Shown here: one piece after another, positions 1-14,342 of the stretch
Layout: each line of letters starts with the position of its first letter
Position numbering within the stretch: the stretch's first letter is position 1
NCBI GenBank assembly: GCA_016946835.1
Contig: JACVTC010000058.1
Span: 422,501-486,500, forward strand
Source: Neocallimastix lanati (nom. inval.)
Lineage: Eukaryota > Neocallimastigomycota > Neocallimastigomycetes > Neocallimastigales > Neocallimastigaceae
Direction: 5' to 3'
DNA length: 64,000 bases
The notes under the pieces: model-generated
Told to the model about the DNA's origin: nothing
The model's input: the letters and a program-made list of their open reading frames with translations, nothing else
The model's database searches: none
Program-made: the position numbers and the translations under genes

Positions 1-1763
1 AGTTGAAGAAAGTTCATTTTCATCCTCTTCTGATGCTGCTAATTCTTTTTCATGTTCTACAGGACTTAAAATTTCTACAGATATATTATCTATTTCTGTT
101 TCATCTTCATCATCACTTTTTATTTTACTTTGATGATGATGATTATCATTTTCTTTATTATTTTTATGAATATTATTGGCATTGATATTGATATGGTTTT
201 TACTGTCATCGCAATTATTTTTAAGTTCTATTTCTTCTTTACTTACAATTTCTACACTTTCTATTTTTCTATATTCTTTTTCTTCTTCTTTTTCTATATT
301 TATTTCACTTTCTTTAATAATTTGTCTATTCTTAGGTATTTGTTTATCTTCTTCGGATAAATCATTAAACCATGGATGTTGAATAACTTCATCAATATTA
401 GGTCTCTTTTTAAAATCACGATTTAACATACGACACATTAAATCATGTGAGCCACTAGATACAATCACTGGAAATTTAACCTCACTAGTAATAATTTGAT
501 CTAAAGTACGGAATGGATTACTACCATAAATCATAGTATATAAAAGAATACCTAAGGACCAAATATCTTGTGGTGGTCCATCATACTTTTGACCAGATAG
601 AACTTCTGGAGCAGCATAACCACCAGTACCACAAAATTTATCAAATTTTTTACCTTCCTTTACATAAGCACTAGAACCAAAATCAATAATTTCAACAGTA
701 TCATCCTCTGTACGAATAAGAATATTTTCATCTTTAATATCACGGTGAACAATATTGATATGATGAAGGTGTTGGACACCTTGAACAATACGATAAAATA
801 TTTTTTTAACTTGAGCTTCAGTGGTAAAACGTCTATTATCAATACAATCAAATAAATCAATTACATTTTGGGATTCAAATTCTAAATAGTAATAATAATT
901 ATCTTCCCAAGTATTTAATAATCTTAATACATATGGATGTGGGTAATTTTCAGTAATATATTTTAAAATATGAATTTCAGTTGGAATTTTAACACCGTTT
1001 TCACGAGTCCAACAACCATCTAATACTAATTGTTTGACAACATATTTTATGATAACATTTTTACCATCTGCCTTTCTTTTAGCTAACTTTACGAAACCAC
1101 AGGAACCTTTACCTATGGTATCTAAGATTTGGTAATCATTTATTGAAACTTTTTCTATTATCAAAATTGAAATTGTAAAAAGAATTGAATTGTAATTTTT
1201 AAAGTTGACAAAAAATTATTTTAAATATATATTTTTCAATTAGATATAAATAATATATTTTTAAAAGTAAATATATAAAAATTATCAGTTAATAACTTTT
1301 TTTTCTTTTCTCTTTAAAATGTATATGTATATATATATTGATTTAGTTAATATTTATATGAGGAATAAAAACTTTTTATTATATAAATAAAATAGTTTCT
1401 CATATAAAAAATATTAAACTTCGTTTAAAAATAATCTTTTGTTTTTATTTTATCTATTTAAATTATATAATATATCTATTTCTTTTATCTTATGGAATAA
1501 AAAATGTTTTCTACTAATATATATATATATTTAATAAAACTATTTATATTATAAAGAAAAAATTATTTACTTTCTGGCATGACTGTTTTTGATTTTGGAG
1601 GAGAATTACTAATATAATTATTTATTAAAGAGTTTTTCAACATATTGTTATTATCTTTTTGGAAATAAGGATATTTTTTATATGAGAAAGGAATAGTTGG
1701 TTGAATAGATTGCCAATTAGAATTTGATGAAGATAAAAAATAGGTTGAATTGAAGTTAGACAT
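1..1763 (-). CDS. PAS-kinase (PASK/Psk1)-type Ser/Thr protein kinase, 3' end beyond window
   Basis: Two exons: 1571-1763 (ATG at 1763) and 1-1154. The intron 1155-1570 (GTAAAT..TAG) is phase 1 and joins in frame to give PEKKVSINDYQILDTIGKGS. About 449 residues are visible and the frame is still open at base 1. The kinase domain spans about residues 72-325: Gly loop IGKGSCGFV, Lys in NVIIKYV (~100), catalytic HRDIKDEN (~199), DFG in IIDFGSSAYV (~222), and CGTGGYAAPEV with the APE motif. The pre-helix-C segment (DGCW..PTEIHILKYI), the DLFDCID stretch and DIWSLGILLYT resemble PAS kinases such as yeast Psk1/Psk2, which control sugar storage and translation. The N-terminus is only ~70 Ser/Asn-rich residues, so no PAS domain fits upstream. 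After the kinase comes an acidic, His/Asn-rich tail. Assignment to the PASK family is by recalled motif similarity; a related CAMK-group kinase is the alternative. Confidence 0.88.
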
Positions 1764-4683
1764 TTATTATTTCTTCTTTTTGATACTTTTTATAAATAAT
1801 TATTATTTTATATATTAAAATATATTAATAATATATTATATTTTCTTTTTAATTTTTTTTGTTTATTTTTCTATTATTATTAATTATTTTTAATAATTTA
1901 TAAATATTAATATTAATAATTTATTATAAAATAAGATTAATTATATATTATTTTATTGTTTATTTTTTTTTCAAAACATGCAATAATTAACAATATTCTG
2001 TTCTATTGAATGAACTATTCAATTTTTTATTTACTTAATTGATTATCTATTTATTTTATCTATTAATTTTATTTATCTTATTAATTATTTGTCTATTTAT
2101 TTATCAATTTATTTATCAATTTTTCTATTTGTATTTATGAAATTCAGTAATTCTTTCATGGTTACACATTTTTAAAATTTAATTTATTTAATATATATCT
2201 GAATTGAATGTAATATATGTTATAATATATTGATAAAATTTTTAATTTATTTTGCATGTGATAATATATCAAAATTTTTTTTTTAATTTTTTTATATTTA
2301 TATTTATATTTAATTTTAATTATAAAGATTTATTTATTATTTATTATTATTTATTATTATTTATTGTTTATATTTATTATTTATCTTTTAATATTTATCT
2401 TTTATTATTTATTAGTTATTATCTATGGGTCATTTTTATTTAGTTATTTATAATTATTTTTTATCATTGAGTTAAAATATAAATATTAATAGTTTTTTTT
2501 TTTTTATTAATTATAATAAAGTGGAATGTTTTATTATTTTTTTTATTAATCTTTTTATTTCAGATATTGATATCTACTGAATATAATATTTATTGAATAT
2601 AATAAAAAAAATTTTTTATGTATAAAATGTTGTATCTTTTATTTATTTTAAACAACTATCAATTTATCTATTTTTTCTTTTTCTATTATTATTTATTTCT
2701 TTTTTTTTTTTTTTTTTATTTCCATTTAAAATTACGTTTTATTTATTAATTTATATATATTTCTTATTTTTTTTGGTTACGTTGATATGACAAAATTAAT
2801 GTAAATGTATCGATAAATTCGAATACGTTCGTCTTTTTTTGTATTTCATTCTTACATACAATTCATATCTATTCCCTAATTTTATATCTATCGCTATTTT
2901 CTATTTTCTATCAGCTAAGGATTATATGATTACTTCTTTATGAATTATTATATTAATTATATTATCACTTTAATAACCCTTTAATCATTAATTTATTAAT
3001 TATATTTTTTTTTATTGTCTATCTATTATCATATACTCTTTTTTATTTATTGGTTTTTTATTTATTTTTTTCTCTATCCTATCTTATATTATAAACTACC
3101 TCCTTCTTCTATTTCTATTATTCTATTCTATAGAGTTCGGGTCATATGATTTTATGTTTCAAGTCCATTTTATTATTAAATACTTTTTTAATTTATTTAA
3201 TTATTATTTTACTATCAACCTGACTTATCAACTGATTTAACATTTTTATTATGAATTAAACTTTTAAATTCTCCTAAATTTTTTTGATTGGTTGTCTCCC
3301 GATTAATACTTGAAATTTTTTAATGCTTTTACCAACACTTTAATTATTCCTACTTTATACTACCTACACTAAAAATAAAAAAAAAAAAAACTATCCTAAC
3401 TTTCCTAAATTTTATTATTTTATTTTTCTAATTAATTGATAACAAATAAATTCTTTTTTTATTATTTCCATTCTTGACGTTCTTTATAAAAATTAACTTG
3501 CTATCACTTTCATTAAAATTAAATTATCTATTTTCTTATCATCAAATATTCATTTTCATTATTTTCTTATTTTCTTATCTTTTCTGTTATTTTGACTTTT
3601 TTCATTTTATTTTGATTATGTAATATTTTAATATTTAATTTTTTATCTCTTTTCAAAGTTAACTTTTTATTATAAAAATTTGAAGCATGTACAAACTTTA
3701 ATTTATTCTATGTGTAACCATTATTTAATTTATATTTACTGTTCATATGAAATTCATTTTTATATTAAAAATTTGAATTTAATTATTCTTTTTCTTTTTT
3801 ATTAATTTTGTGGTGATAATATCTATTATTATTTACTTTTTATCTTTTTTTTTTTTTTTTAATTATTAAAATTTTTAAAAATTAATTATTTATATTCCAT
3901 TGATAACATTTCTTATTTTAAATATAAAGGGTATCAAGTTGACCCCTTTTTCACTATTCTCAAAAAACCCTATTAAAATAGGGATTAAAACAACATTTAT
4001 TGTTTAAGTTTTATTACTTTGCATAATTTTATTATAATACTTTTCTTTTTTATTTTATTATCGTTTATATGTTTTTAATATTTCAATTATTCCAAATTGT
4101 ATTTAATCAAGAGAACTAGATATAAAATTCTTTAAAAATTTTTTATTCATCCTACATATTACATAATTAAAATTATTATTAATTATTACCTTTATTTTAA
4201 CTTTTGGTAGAAGAGTTTTTTTTTTTTTATTTTGCTTTAATAACTGTTATTAATTTAGATATTTTTTATAATTAACAAAAAAAAATATGTAAATTGTTTA
4301 ATATTTCGAAAAATGAAAAGAATAAAAAAAGTAAAACGAATAAAAAAAAAATAGAAAGTTGAAAACTATTCTATGTTATGATAAAATTAAAAATTAATAA
4401 AAAAAAAACTATTATATATAAAAAAATTGAGATTCTTTTCTATTTAAATTATTTTTACTGAAAAAAAAAAAAAAAAAGTTTTGAATATATTTTATATTGA
4501 AACTGTTTCTAAATGAATCGTCTATAGTATAATTAATAAATATCTTTATTATTGAGAATAGCTAAAAAATAAAATTTTTTTTTTCATCTATATTCATAAT
4601 AATTTGTTTTTATTTTATATTTGTTTTTATAAATAGTTCTATGTTATTTTTTATATAATAAATATATAGCAAAAAGCACAAAA

Positions 4684-4718
<35 letters not shown>

Positions 4719-7700
4719 AGAAAAAAAACCAAAAAAAATTTTTTCTTTTTTTCTCTTTTTATTTTGGAAATTTCATTTTTAGTTTTTAATATTTAATAAA
4801 TATTAATTTAAATAATATTTTTAACTCTATTATATATTAAAAATTTATTATATAATATTTCTCTACTAAGTAATTAATATTAATTCTATTAAATTTTACT
4901 TTTATTAAATTGTAAAGAATATTAAAAATAAATTATTTCAATATTTTATTATTTTAATTTTTATTTTATGTTATACTAATTTTAACCTATTTATTCGTTT
5001 GATAAAAGTTATTTTACTAACTAATCGCTATGTATTATTTTTCTGTATTTCATAACCGTTATTATTTTTTTTTTCTTTTTTAAATTTTAATCGATGATTT
5101 TTAACTTATCATGATCCTATTTTAAAATTTAACTAATTATGGTGAACTAAGCCTTAACTTCTTATACAACTAAAATCTTTTTTTTTTTTTTTTTTGTTTT
5201 ATTTCTTTAAATTTAATAAACTTTTAGTATCATAATTAATTACATTTAATCATGTTTTATTATACTATTATTTGAGTTCTATTTATTAATATTTTATTAA
5301 TTATGAAATATTAATATTTATTCATTGATTACTGATAATATAATATTAATAATTATTTAATACTAAAATTATATTTATTTTCTTTTATTAATTATTAATT
5401 AAACATTATCTATTTATTATTATCTACTATTTTTCATTTTTTATTATTATCTATTATTATTCATTATTTATTATTATTTACTATATATTATTTAATATCT
5501 ATTATTAATTTTTAATAATTACTATAATTTATATTATTAACTAATATGATAAACCTATTTATAAAAATAAATATAAATAAACTTATTTATATTATATTAT
5601 CAATTATCTTTAATACTATTTTTAGTAACTATTTATCTCTTAATATTTATTTATTTTACTTTTATTTTACTTAATAATAATTTTTTTTTTTTTTTTTGGT
5701 ATTACTTTAATTTTTTTATTTTAAAATTTGTGTGACATTTCTAATCAAATAAAATAAAAAAAAAAATTATTATTCCTTTGTGGTTGTTTAACTTTCCATT
5801 TAAAAAAAAATTATTTTTATGTCACAAAAAAAATTTGATTATTTAACAAAAATGGATTTATTTATTGAATCACCATCATTCAACAATTTTTCTACTTATT
5901 TATATATTAATTTTATTTTATAATAAATACTATTTAAAATCTATTAAAAATTTTATTAAATTTAATAAATAAAATTGGTTTGAACCTTTTAATACTTTTT
6001 AGGAATATATATATATATAAATTATTAAAATTAATTATTTCTACTGAATGAATATTCCCATTAATTGATTATAATAATATGATTGATATATACATGTTAC
6101 AGTATAATTACTTATTATGGTAATTATAATTTTTTTGTTTGTTTTTTTTAGAAAAGAATCTCTTTTTACATACAAATTTTATTAATTTTTTTTTTTTTTT
6201 GCTTACCTTTTTCTTTTTAAAATACTATAACTAGGTGATACCTTTTGTTTAAAAAAAAATAATTATTAAAATAAAGGTTTAAAATTAAAGTGTTCTTTTT
6301 TTTTTTTTAAGAAAAAATATATATATATATATATATAACTAATAACTATAGTTAAGAAAAAAAATAATATTTCAAATATTAATATAGGTATGAACTATTA
6401 AAATTTGAATATTAATGTTTTTTTTTTTTTAAATATATAACTATAATATAATAAATATTTTTTAGTATAAGAAAATTATGCTATATTAATAAAAATAAAA
6501 ATAATTAAGATAACTAAAATATTATTATGATAAAATTTAAAAAATATATAGTATATTCAAAAAGAATTTTTATTTGTTTCTTTTTTATTATTAGTAGTAG
6601 TAGTTGTTAGAAGTAGTTAGAAGTATTAAAAAATATTATACTATTAAAAAAATAATCAAATCCAATGAAAAAAAATTAAAATAAAAAAAGTTTTATTATT
6701 AAATGAGTAAAAATAATATTTGTATATAAAGTTAAAAAATAATATATGTATATAATACTATTATTGATTAAAAAATTAAATATCCAGTTTTTTTTTTTTT
6801 TTTTTTTTGTTTTTTGTTTTTTGTTTTTGTTTTTTGTTTTTTTATTTTTTGTTTTTGTTTTTGTTTTTGTTAAAATTTTTTAATCAGTTATTTAAAATTT
6901 TTACTAATTTATTTTTGTAAAAAAAATGAATTATCTTATAAAAATAAGTATGTGTTTATTTTCCTTTTTTTTATTTTTAAAAATATAAATATAACTGAAT
7001 TATTTTTTTAACTTAAATAAAATAATATAACCATATAATTAATGAATGAAGTGTAATCAAAATATAACCAGTAATTTTTTTTTTTTTGTTTTTTTTTGTT
7101 TTTTGTTTTTTTTTTTACTTTTTATAAATTACATAACCATTTTAAATAAGAAAAATAAAAATAAAAATGAAAAAAGTTAATTAAAAATAAATGAAAATAT
7201 TAAATGAATGATAAAAGCGCGTGTTATTAATGTTATAAAAAAAAATAAAGTTTTATATATATATTTATATAAATAAATATATATAATAATATTTATTTTA
7301 TTGGAAGGTTATTGCTATAAAGTTTATTCCAATTATGTTTTCTCTTTTTAAATTCTTTTTTTTTTTTTTTTTATTTTTGTGGTTGTTTTTTTTTTATTAT
7401 TGCTCAATTATATAAAAAAAATTAAAATTATATATTTTAGTTTCTCAATTTTATCTTTCTTTTTAAATATATATTTTAAATTTGATTATAATTTATTTTC
7501 TTAATTGGAAGGAACAATATTTATATTTGAACAATTTGAGATAAGTATGATATTCTTTTTTCTATTCATTATCAAAAATAATAATATATATATTAAAATT
7601 TTATTTTATCCAAGTTGGTAAACTTTTTTCAATTGAAAAAAAAAAAATAGTTGAAGGTTAAAATATATTATTTATAATTCAAATATGTTATAAATAAAAT

Positions 7701-8486
7701 CATTAAATTATGTATTTTTAGTTATATTATCTTTTTTTATTCTTTCTTTTTTACTTAATATTGGTGTATTTTGGTAAAAAAAAGACAAATATATATATAT
7801 ATTAATACTAATATATATAGTTGTTTTTTAACAGTATAACATTTGTTTTTTTTTTTTTTTTTCTGTTTAAATAATTAATAAAATAAATCAACAATACAAT
7901 TTAAAAGTTTTTAAAAAAAAAAAAATAAAAAATAAAAATGCTTTTATTAAAAGTCAATAAATATTAAATTGAAATTAATTAAAATAAAATAATAAAAAAT
8001 AAAATAAAATTTTGTAATAAAATAAAAAAAAAAAAAATAGAATAAAATAATTATTTTTTGAGATAATAAAAGTACTATTAAAAATATATATATATATATA
8101 TATATATTATTTTATTTTATCTATATTTTATATTTATATATAAGAATTAATATATAAATATCTAATTTTTTTTATAACTTTTTAATAGTACTTTTTTTTT
8201 ATTACTATTATTATTATTATTATTTTATTATTATTAATTTTATATTTATTTTTTATATAAAAATCAAAAATATTTAAAAAACAAGAAATTTTATTTTAAA
8301 GATATTTCAAAACTAAAAAAAAAAAAAAAAAAAGGAAAAAAAAAAAGGAAAAAAAAAAAAGAAAAAAAAAAAAATAAAAAGGAAAAATATATATATATAA
8401 TTATTTATTTTTATTTTAAATTTCAATATCTATATTTAGATTATTATCAATTATTATATTTATTTATTTATTTATTTATAATTAAA

Positions 8487-8530
<44 letters not shown>

Positions 8531-10030
8531 GATTATGATTATGATTATTATATATTTTTTTAAAAAAAAAATAAAAAAATAAAATAAAATTAAATTATAT
8601 ATATAAAAATAAGAATGAGTTGATACATTAATTTTAATTTAGTCATAATAATAGAAAAAAGAAAATTAATATATTGAATTAATTCACACACACGGTTCAC
8701 ACAGGACTCATTTAAAAAAAGTAAAAAATATTAATTATTATTAATATTAAAATTTAAAGAAACAAAAATTAAAAAGTTTATTCCTATGCTAAATTTAAAA
8801 TATAATATAATAAAACTTTAATTTTTTTTTTCTTTAGTTAATAATATATTCTCTATTATAATTATAAAGTAATAATAATAATATATATACATTTATTCAA
8901 TATAATTATCTATTTATTTAAAAGTAATAATCGATATGATAAATGAAGAAAAAAAAATACATATATATATATTTTAAAATTAAGCTTTTTACATAAAAAG
9001 AGTTTTAATTTAAAATTATTCAATAAAATTTAAATAAGTTAAATAATTTAAAAAATGGAAACAATATCTCTATAATTTATTTTAGAAATGACTGATATTC
9101 AGAGAATTAAAATGATAATTGAGTAAATAAACAATTATTAATAGAACAAAAAAAAATCAGTAAATAAATATTAAAATTTAATAAATTTTGTAATTAATTA
9201 AAAAAAAAAAAAAAGAAGACCAAAAAAATAAAAACAAAAGATGTAAATAAAAGTCAGTGATAATTTAATAACAAAGAAAAATATAATATATTATAAATAG
9301 TTTTATTTTTATTATTAAACATTCCCTAATTTTAATTATATATAAAAGAAAATAAAATACAATGAATATATGAATAAATAAAATATAAAATATATATATA
9401 TGATTAATAATACAACTAATAAAAATAAAAAAAAAAAAAATACAAATTTAATATATATTTATTCACCATAGAATTATATAAATAAAAATTAATATTTTTA
9501 TATAAATAATTAAATTTTTAATTATGTACTTTTTAGGTAAAAAAAAATTAATTTTTTAATTATAACCTTATATATAAATTAAAATATATTTAGATATATA
9601 TTTTGATTTGATTTGATAAAAAAAAAATTTAAAATATTTTTTTTTAAAGTTTTTAGTTATTTTCTATTTAAAATATAAAAATTTTAAAAATATAATAAAA
9701 GTATATATATATTATTATAATTATACTACTTTTTTTTTCTATTCATTATATTTTATAATTATTTTAATTATCTTTTCTTTTTTTTTTTTATTCTTAAAAA
9801 ATATTAATTAAAAAGTAAAGTTTATATATATAAATAAAATATTCATATAAAAATAAATTTTTTATTTTAATTTACATAAATTAAAATAAAAAATTTATTT
9901 TTAATTTATATATAATTTAAAATAATTATAATTCTATATTAAATAACATTATTACTGTAACCTTCGACCAACATTAAAAAATAAACTCGATTTTAATTAT
10001 GATTATTCTTTTTTATAATTTTGTCATTTT

Positions 10031-10085
<55 letters not shown>

Positions 10086-11982
10086 TGTTTAAACATAAAA
10101 GTTAAATTATACAATTTATCTTATCATAATAATAAGCCCTGAAGTTAGTGATTAGTTAAAAAAAATAATCAAAAATCAAAAATCAAAAATTAAAAATTAA
10201 AAATCAAAATTATATAAAATTATATAAATATAATTTTATAGATTTTTTTAAATTTTTATATTCAAAATATTTATATATATATTATATTTCATATATATAT
10301 TCATAATTTATAAATAGTTTACATATAAAATATATAAACTATAATTATATAAATAAAATATCATATGTATTTATAATTTATATATATATTAATATATAAC
10401 ATTGCACGCATTAATAAACACACTAAATTAATAAAATATAGATGATGATAAGCATTAATGATCATTTGATTTAATTAAAAATAAAAATGAAAAAAAAAAA
10501 AAAAAAGGTTTATAAATAAGAAAAGGAATGATCCTATTATAATAACTAAAAAAATTTTTTTTTTTTTTACCTTTAAAATTAATTTTTATTATATATATAA
10601 ATATAGTATAAGAAAAAAAGAGTAGTATTGACCCAAAATTAAAAAAAAAATTAAAAAAAAAAGTATAATTTAATATTAATCTATAATTCTAAAGTTAGTA
10701 TGTAAATATAAATAATTTTAAATTAAATTTCATAGGCATGACTTATTCTTAATTGAATTATAAAAAAAAAATTTTTTTTTACAAAAATTTAATAAAATTA
10801 TAAAAATAAAAAATAAAAAATTCAAATATATATTTGACATTAAGATATAAATAATAATAATATAATTGATAAAAAAAAAAAGTAATCATAATAATAAAAT
10901 AATTGAAAAAAAAATTAATAATAATAATTAATCATAATAATTATAATAATAATAATTAAAATATTAATAATTAAAATTTTTATTATAAAATTTTTGTAAT
11001 TACTTTACTTTTATATATTAAAAATAAAAAAAAATTCATTTTATATAATCTATAAAATATTAGAAAATAAATAATTTTTTAAATGAGATTATTAGATAAA
11101 ATGGATACACCAGTCCATCTTTCATTGGAATTTCTAAAAATATTGTTGAGCATGAACATCATGATTCCTTTTACTTTAAACTATCCATATTTTTTTTTCC
11201 AAAAATATTCATTGTTTTTTATATTTATAATACATTATATAATAATTATTAAAATTATATAATAAACTAATATAAAAAAAAAAAAAAAAAAAGCTATTTT
11301 TAAACTTTTTAATTATCTTATAATTATTTATTCAATTAATATAATTACTGTTATTTAAAATTAAAAATTATAATAATAACCAAAAGAAAAATATATATAT
11401 TTATATATAATTATTTTAATTAAATAAAAAAGGGTTCAATAATATATATATATTTTTTTTATTCTATATTTATTTTATTATTTAATATGATTAATAATAG
11501 TGATAACTATTATAATTAATATTATGGTTATTAATAATGTATATATTGATATAATGTTTTATTAAAAACATATATAGAATATAACAACAAATAATAAATA
11601 TATAGTATTTAAATATAATATCTATAATAACATAATAGAACATATATATATATATGTTCTATTATGTATAAATATCTAATGATATATTTAAAATAAATAC
11701 AAATTAATCTATATAATTGGTTTTATGAATTGTTTATAAAATATTTATATAAATTATTAAATGAAATTAAATATGTATATTATAATATCAGATGTTTATG
11801 ATAATGGTGAATTAAAAAAAAAAAAAAAAAAAAGATAAAAACAATTGTTATAATATAGCTATATTATTTCATTATCATTATTTCTTTTTAAATAAACAAA
11901 AATAAAAATGACAGTCATTAAATAAATAAATAGAAATAAAATGAAAATGAAAATGAAAATAAATTAATAATTAAAATTAATA

Positions 11983-12014
<32 letters not shown>

Positions 12015-12113
12015 GTCATGCATTGCATTAAACAAAGTTTAAAAAAAAAAAAAAGTTTAATTGATTAAAATCCTATTGATTGAGAAGAAATGAATAAATG
12101 AACAAGTGAGCAA

Positions 12114-12158
<45 letters not shown>

Positions 12159-12246
12159 AATTAATGAATTAGTAAATGAACAAATTGAACATGAGTAAAT
12201 GAATAAATTAATTGAAAAAATGACAATAAATAGTTAAAAAATAAAA

Positions 12247-12294
<48 letters not shown>

Positions 12295-12439
12295 TAAAAC
12301 TAAAATAAATAATAACTATAAATATTTAGTATAAAATATATATAATATATAATAAAATAAAATAAAATAAAATAAATTTAAATAGCTATTAAAAAAAAAA
12401 AAAAAATTAAAAATAATAAAATAGAATTATAAAATAAAA

Positions 12440-12479
<40 letters not shown>

Positions 12480-12831
12480 ATAAATAAATATATAAAATTT
12501 TTTTTTATTTTTTATTTTTTATTTTTTTTTTATTATATTTTGCATAGAATAACCTATAGAACAACCATAATAATTTATTGTTTTTCCTTTTTTTTTATTT
12601 TTGCTTGGAATATCCTATAAAACTTCTTTTACATATACTAATACTTTTATTTATTTTATTTTATTTTTAACTTTTTCATATATCTAAATTTCCTGTTTGA
12701 GAATAAGAATAAAATAAAAATAAAAATAAACTCGTGTCATAATTTTATAAAGTATAGGACAATGATAATGATATGAATTATTTTATATATCAGTAATTTT
12801 AAAAATCTCGATTCCAATCTCTCTCTATATC
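1764..12831. other. gene-free A+T-rich intergenic DNA
   Basis: No coding region could be supported on either strand across 11 kb. The sequence is dominated by runs of A or T, TA dinucleotide stretches and short tandem repeats, with many stops in all frames. Two spots stand out. One is a pair of short hairpins near 3929-3985, including CCCTAT/ATAGGG around a four-base loop. The other is a higher-complexity patch at 11083-11190 with a short open frame (starting MRLLDKMDTPVHLSL) that resembles no family I recognise. Confidence 0.7.
10029..10086. repeat. (ATTT)n microsatellite
   Basis: About 14 uninterrupted copies of the tetranucleotide ATTT lie in intergenic DNA. Confidence 0.95.
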
Positions 12832-13104
12832 ATTTATTATTTATTATTTATTATTTATTATTTATTATTTATTATTTATTATTTATTATTTATTATTTAT
12901 TATTTATTATTTATTATTTATTATTTATTATTTATTATTTATTATTTATTATTTATTATTTATTATTTATTATTTATTATTTATTATTTATTATTTATTA
13001 TTTATTATTTATTATTTATTATTTATTATTTATTATTTATTATTTATTATTTATTATTTATTATTTATTATTTATTATTATTTATTTATTATTTATTATT
13101 TATT
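12832..13104. repeat. (TTTATTA)n microsatellite
   Basis: About 39 near-perfect copies of a 7-base unit, with one phase slip near the right end. It sits immediately left of a dispersed repeat, and the other copy of that repeat, at about 39.4 kb, has the same microsatellite on the same side. The array is therefore probably part of, or templated by, the repeated segment. Confidence 0.95.
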
Positions 13105-14311
13105 AATAAATACTCTTTTTTATTATTTATTTTTAAATAAAATAAATTAAATGACTTATTTTTTGAAATAAAAAAAATTGACACTTTTTTTAAATAACTT
13201 AAAAAAAATATATAATAATTATTTTTATTGTTATATAAACCTTTTTACTTATTTTTAATGAAGGTTATATCATTAATTCAATATAGAAGTATATATACTA
13301 TAAACTAAAATTATCATAAAGGTATGATTTTTTATTAATTTATTTATTCATTCATTCATTCATTCATTTATTCATTCATTCATAAACTAATATTATTTTT
13401 TTTTATAACTTGTAATAATTCAAAATTTTTGATTATATATATATATATATATTATTAATTTTTTTTTTCTTTAATAAAAACACTTTTTTTTTTTTTTTAT
13501 TTGATATACCAGTTATTCAGTATCGATCAAAAAAATGGGATTATAACTTTTTTTTAAATATCAATAGATTTATTCTCTTAGTCATTTATATTCACTATTA
13601 TATATCTGGCTATTTATTAATTTTAAATTATCTGTTGATATTTAACTTATTAATGCTCTATTTATTTATTTATTTATATTTGTATATTTGCCTATTTATA
13701 TATACATATTCTACATATTTAAAAAATTATCATTAATTATCTATTTATTTATTTTTCAAATTATTTATTTACTTTTTATAAATTATCTAATAATATCAAT
13801 TTTAATTGATTATTTATTTATTTATTTATTTCAAATTATCTATCAATATTTATTTATCTATTTATTTATTTTAAATTATCTCTCAATATTTATTTATTTA
13901 TCTATTTATTTATTTTAAATTATCTCTCAATATTTATTTATTTATCTATTTATTTATTTTAAATTTATCTCTCAATATTTATTTATTTATCTATTTATCT
14001 ATTTATTTAACTATTTATTCATTTATTTATTTTCTTAATTATTATATTACTTGATTTTAATTATTGATATGTAATTCATTAATTATCTATTTAATATTTT
14101 CATATCTTTTGATTGATATATTACTTTATTTATTTTATATAATAAAAAAAAAAAAAAAAGAAAAAAGATATCATTTCATTTTTCTGTAATCAATTTGGTA
14201 TGACATTGTTTATTACCTCTTAATTATTCCTAATTATTCTTATTATCTTTTTAATTTTTGTTATCTAATATTATCTATATGATTTATTTATTTATTTATT
14301 TATTTATCTAT

Positions 14312-14342
<31 letters not shown>

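Noticed and set aside
13688-13918. Short Ile/Tyr/Leu-rich open frame, and similar ones at 2252, 17272, 39076 and elsewhere
   Set aside because: They are translations of TTTA/TTAT repeats with no non-repetitive sequence.
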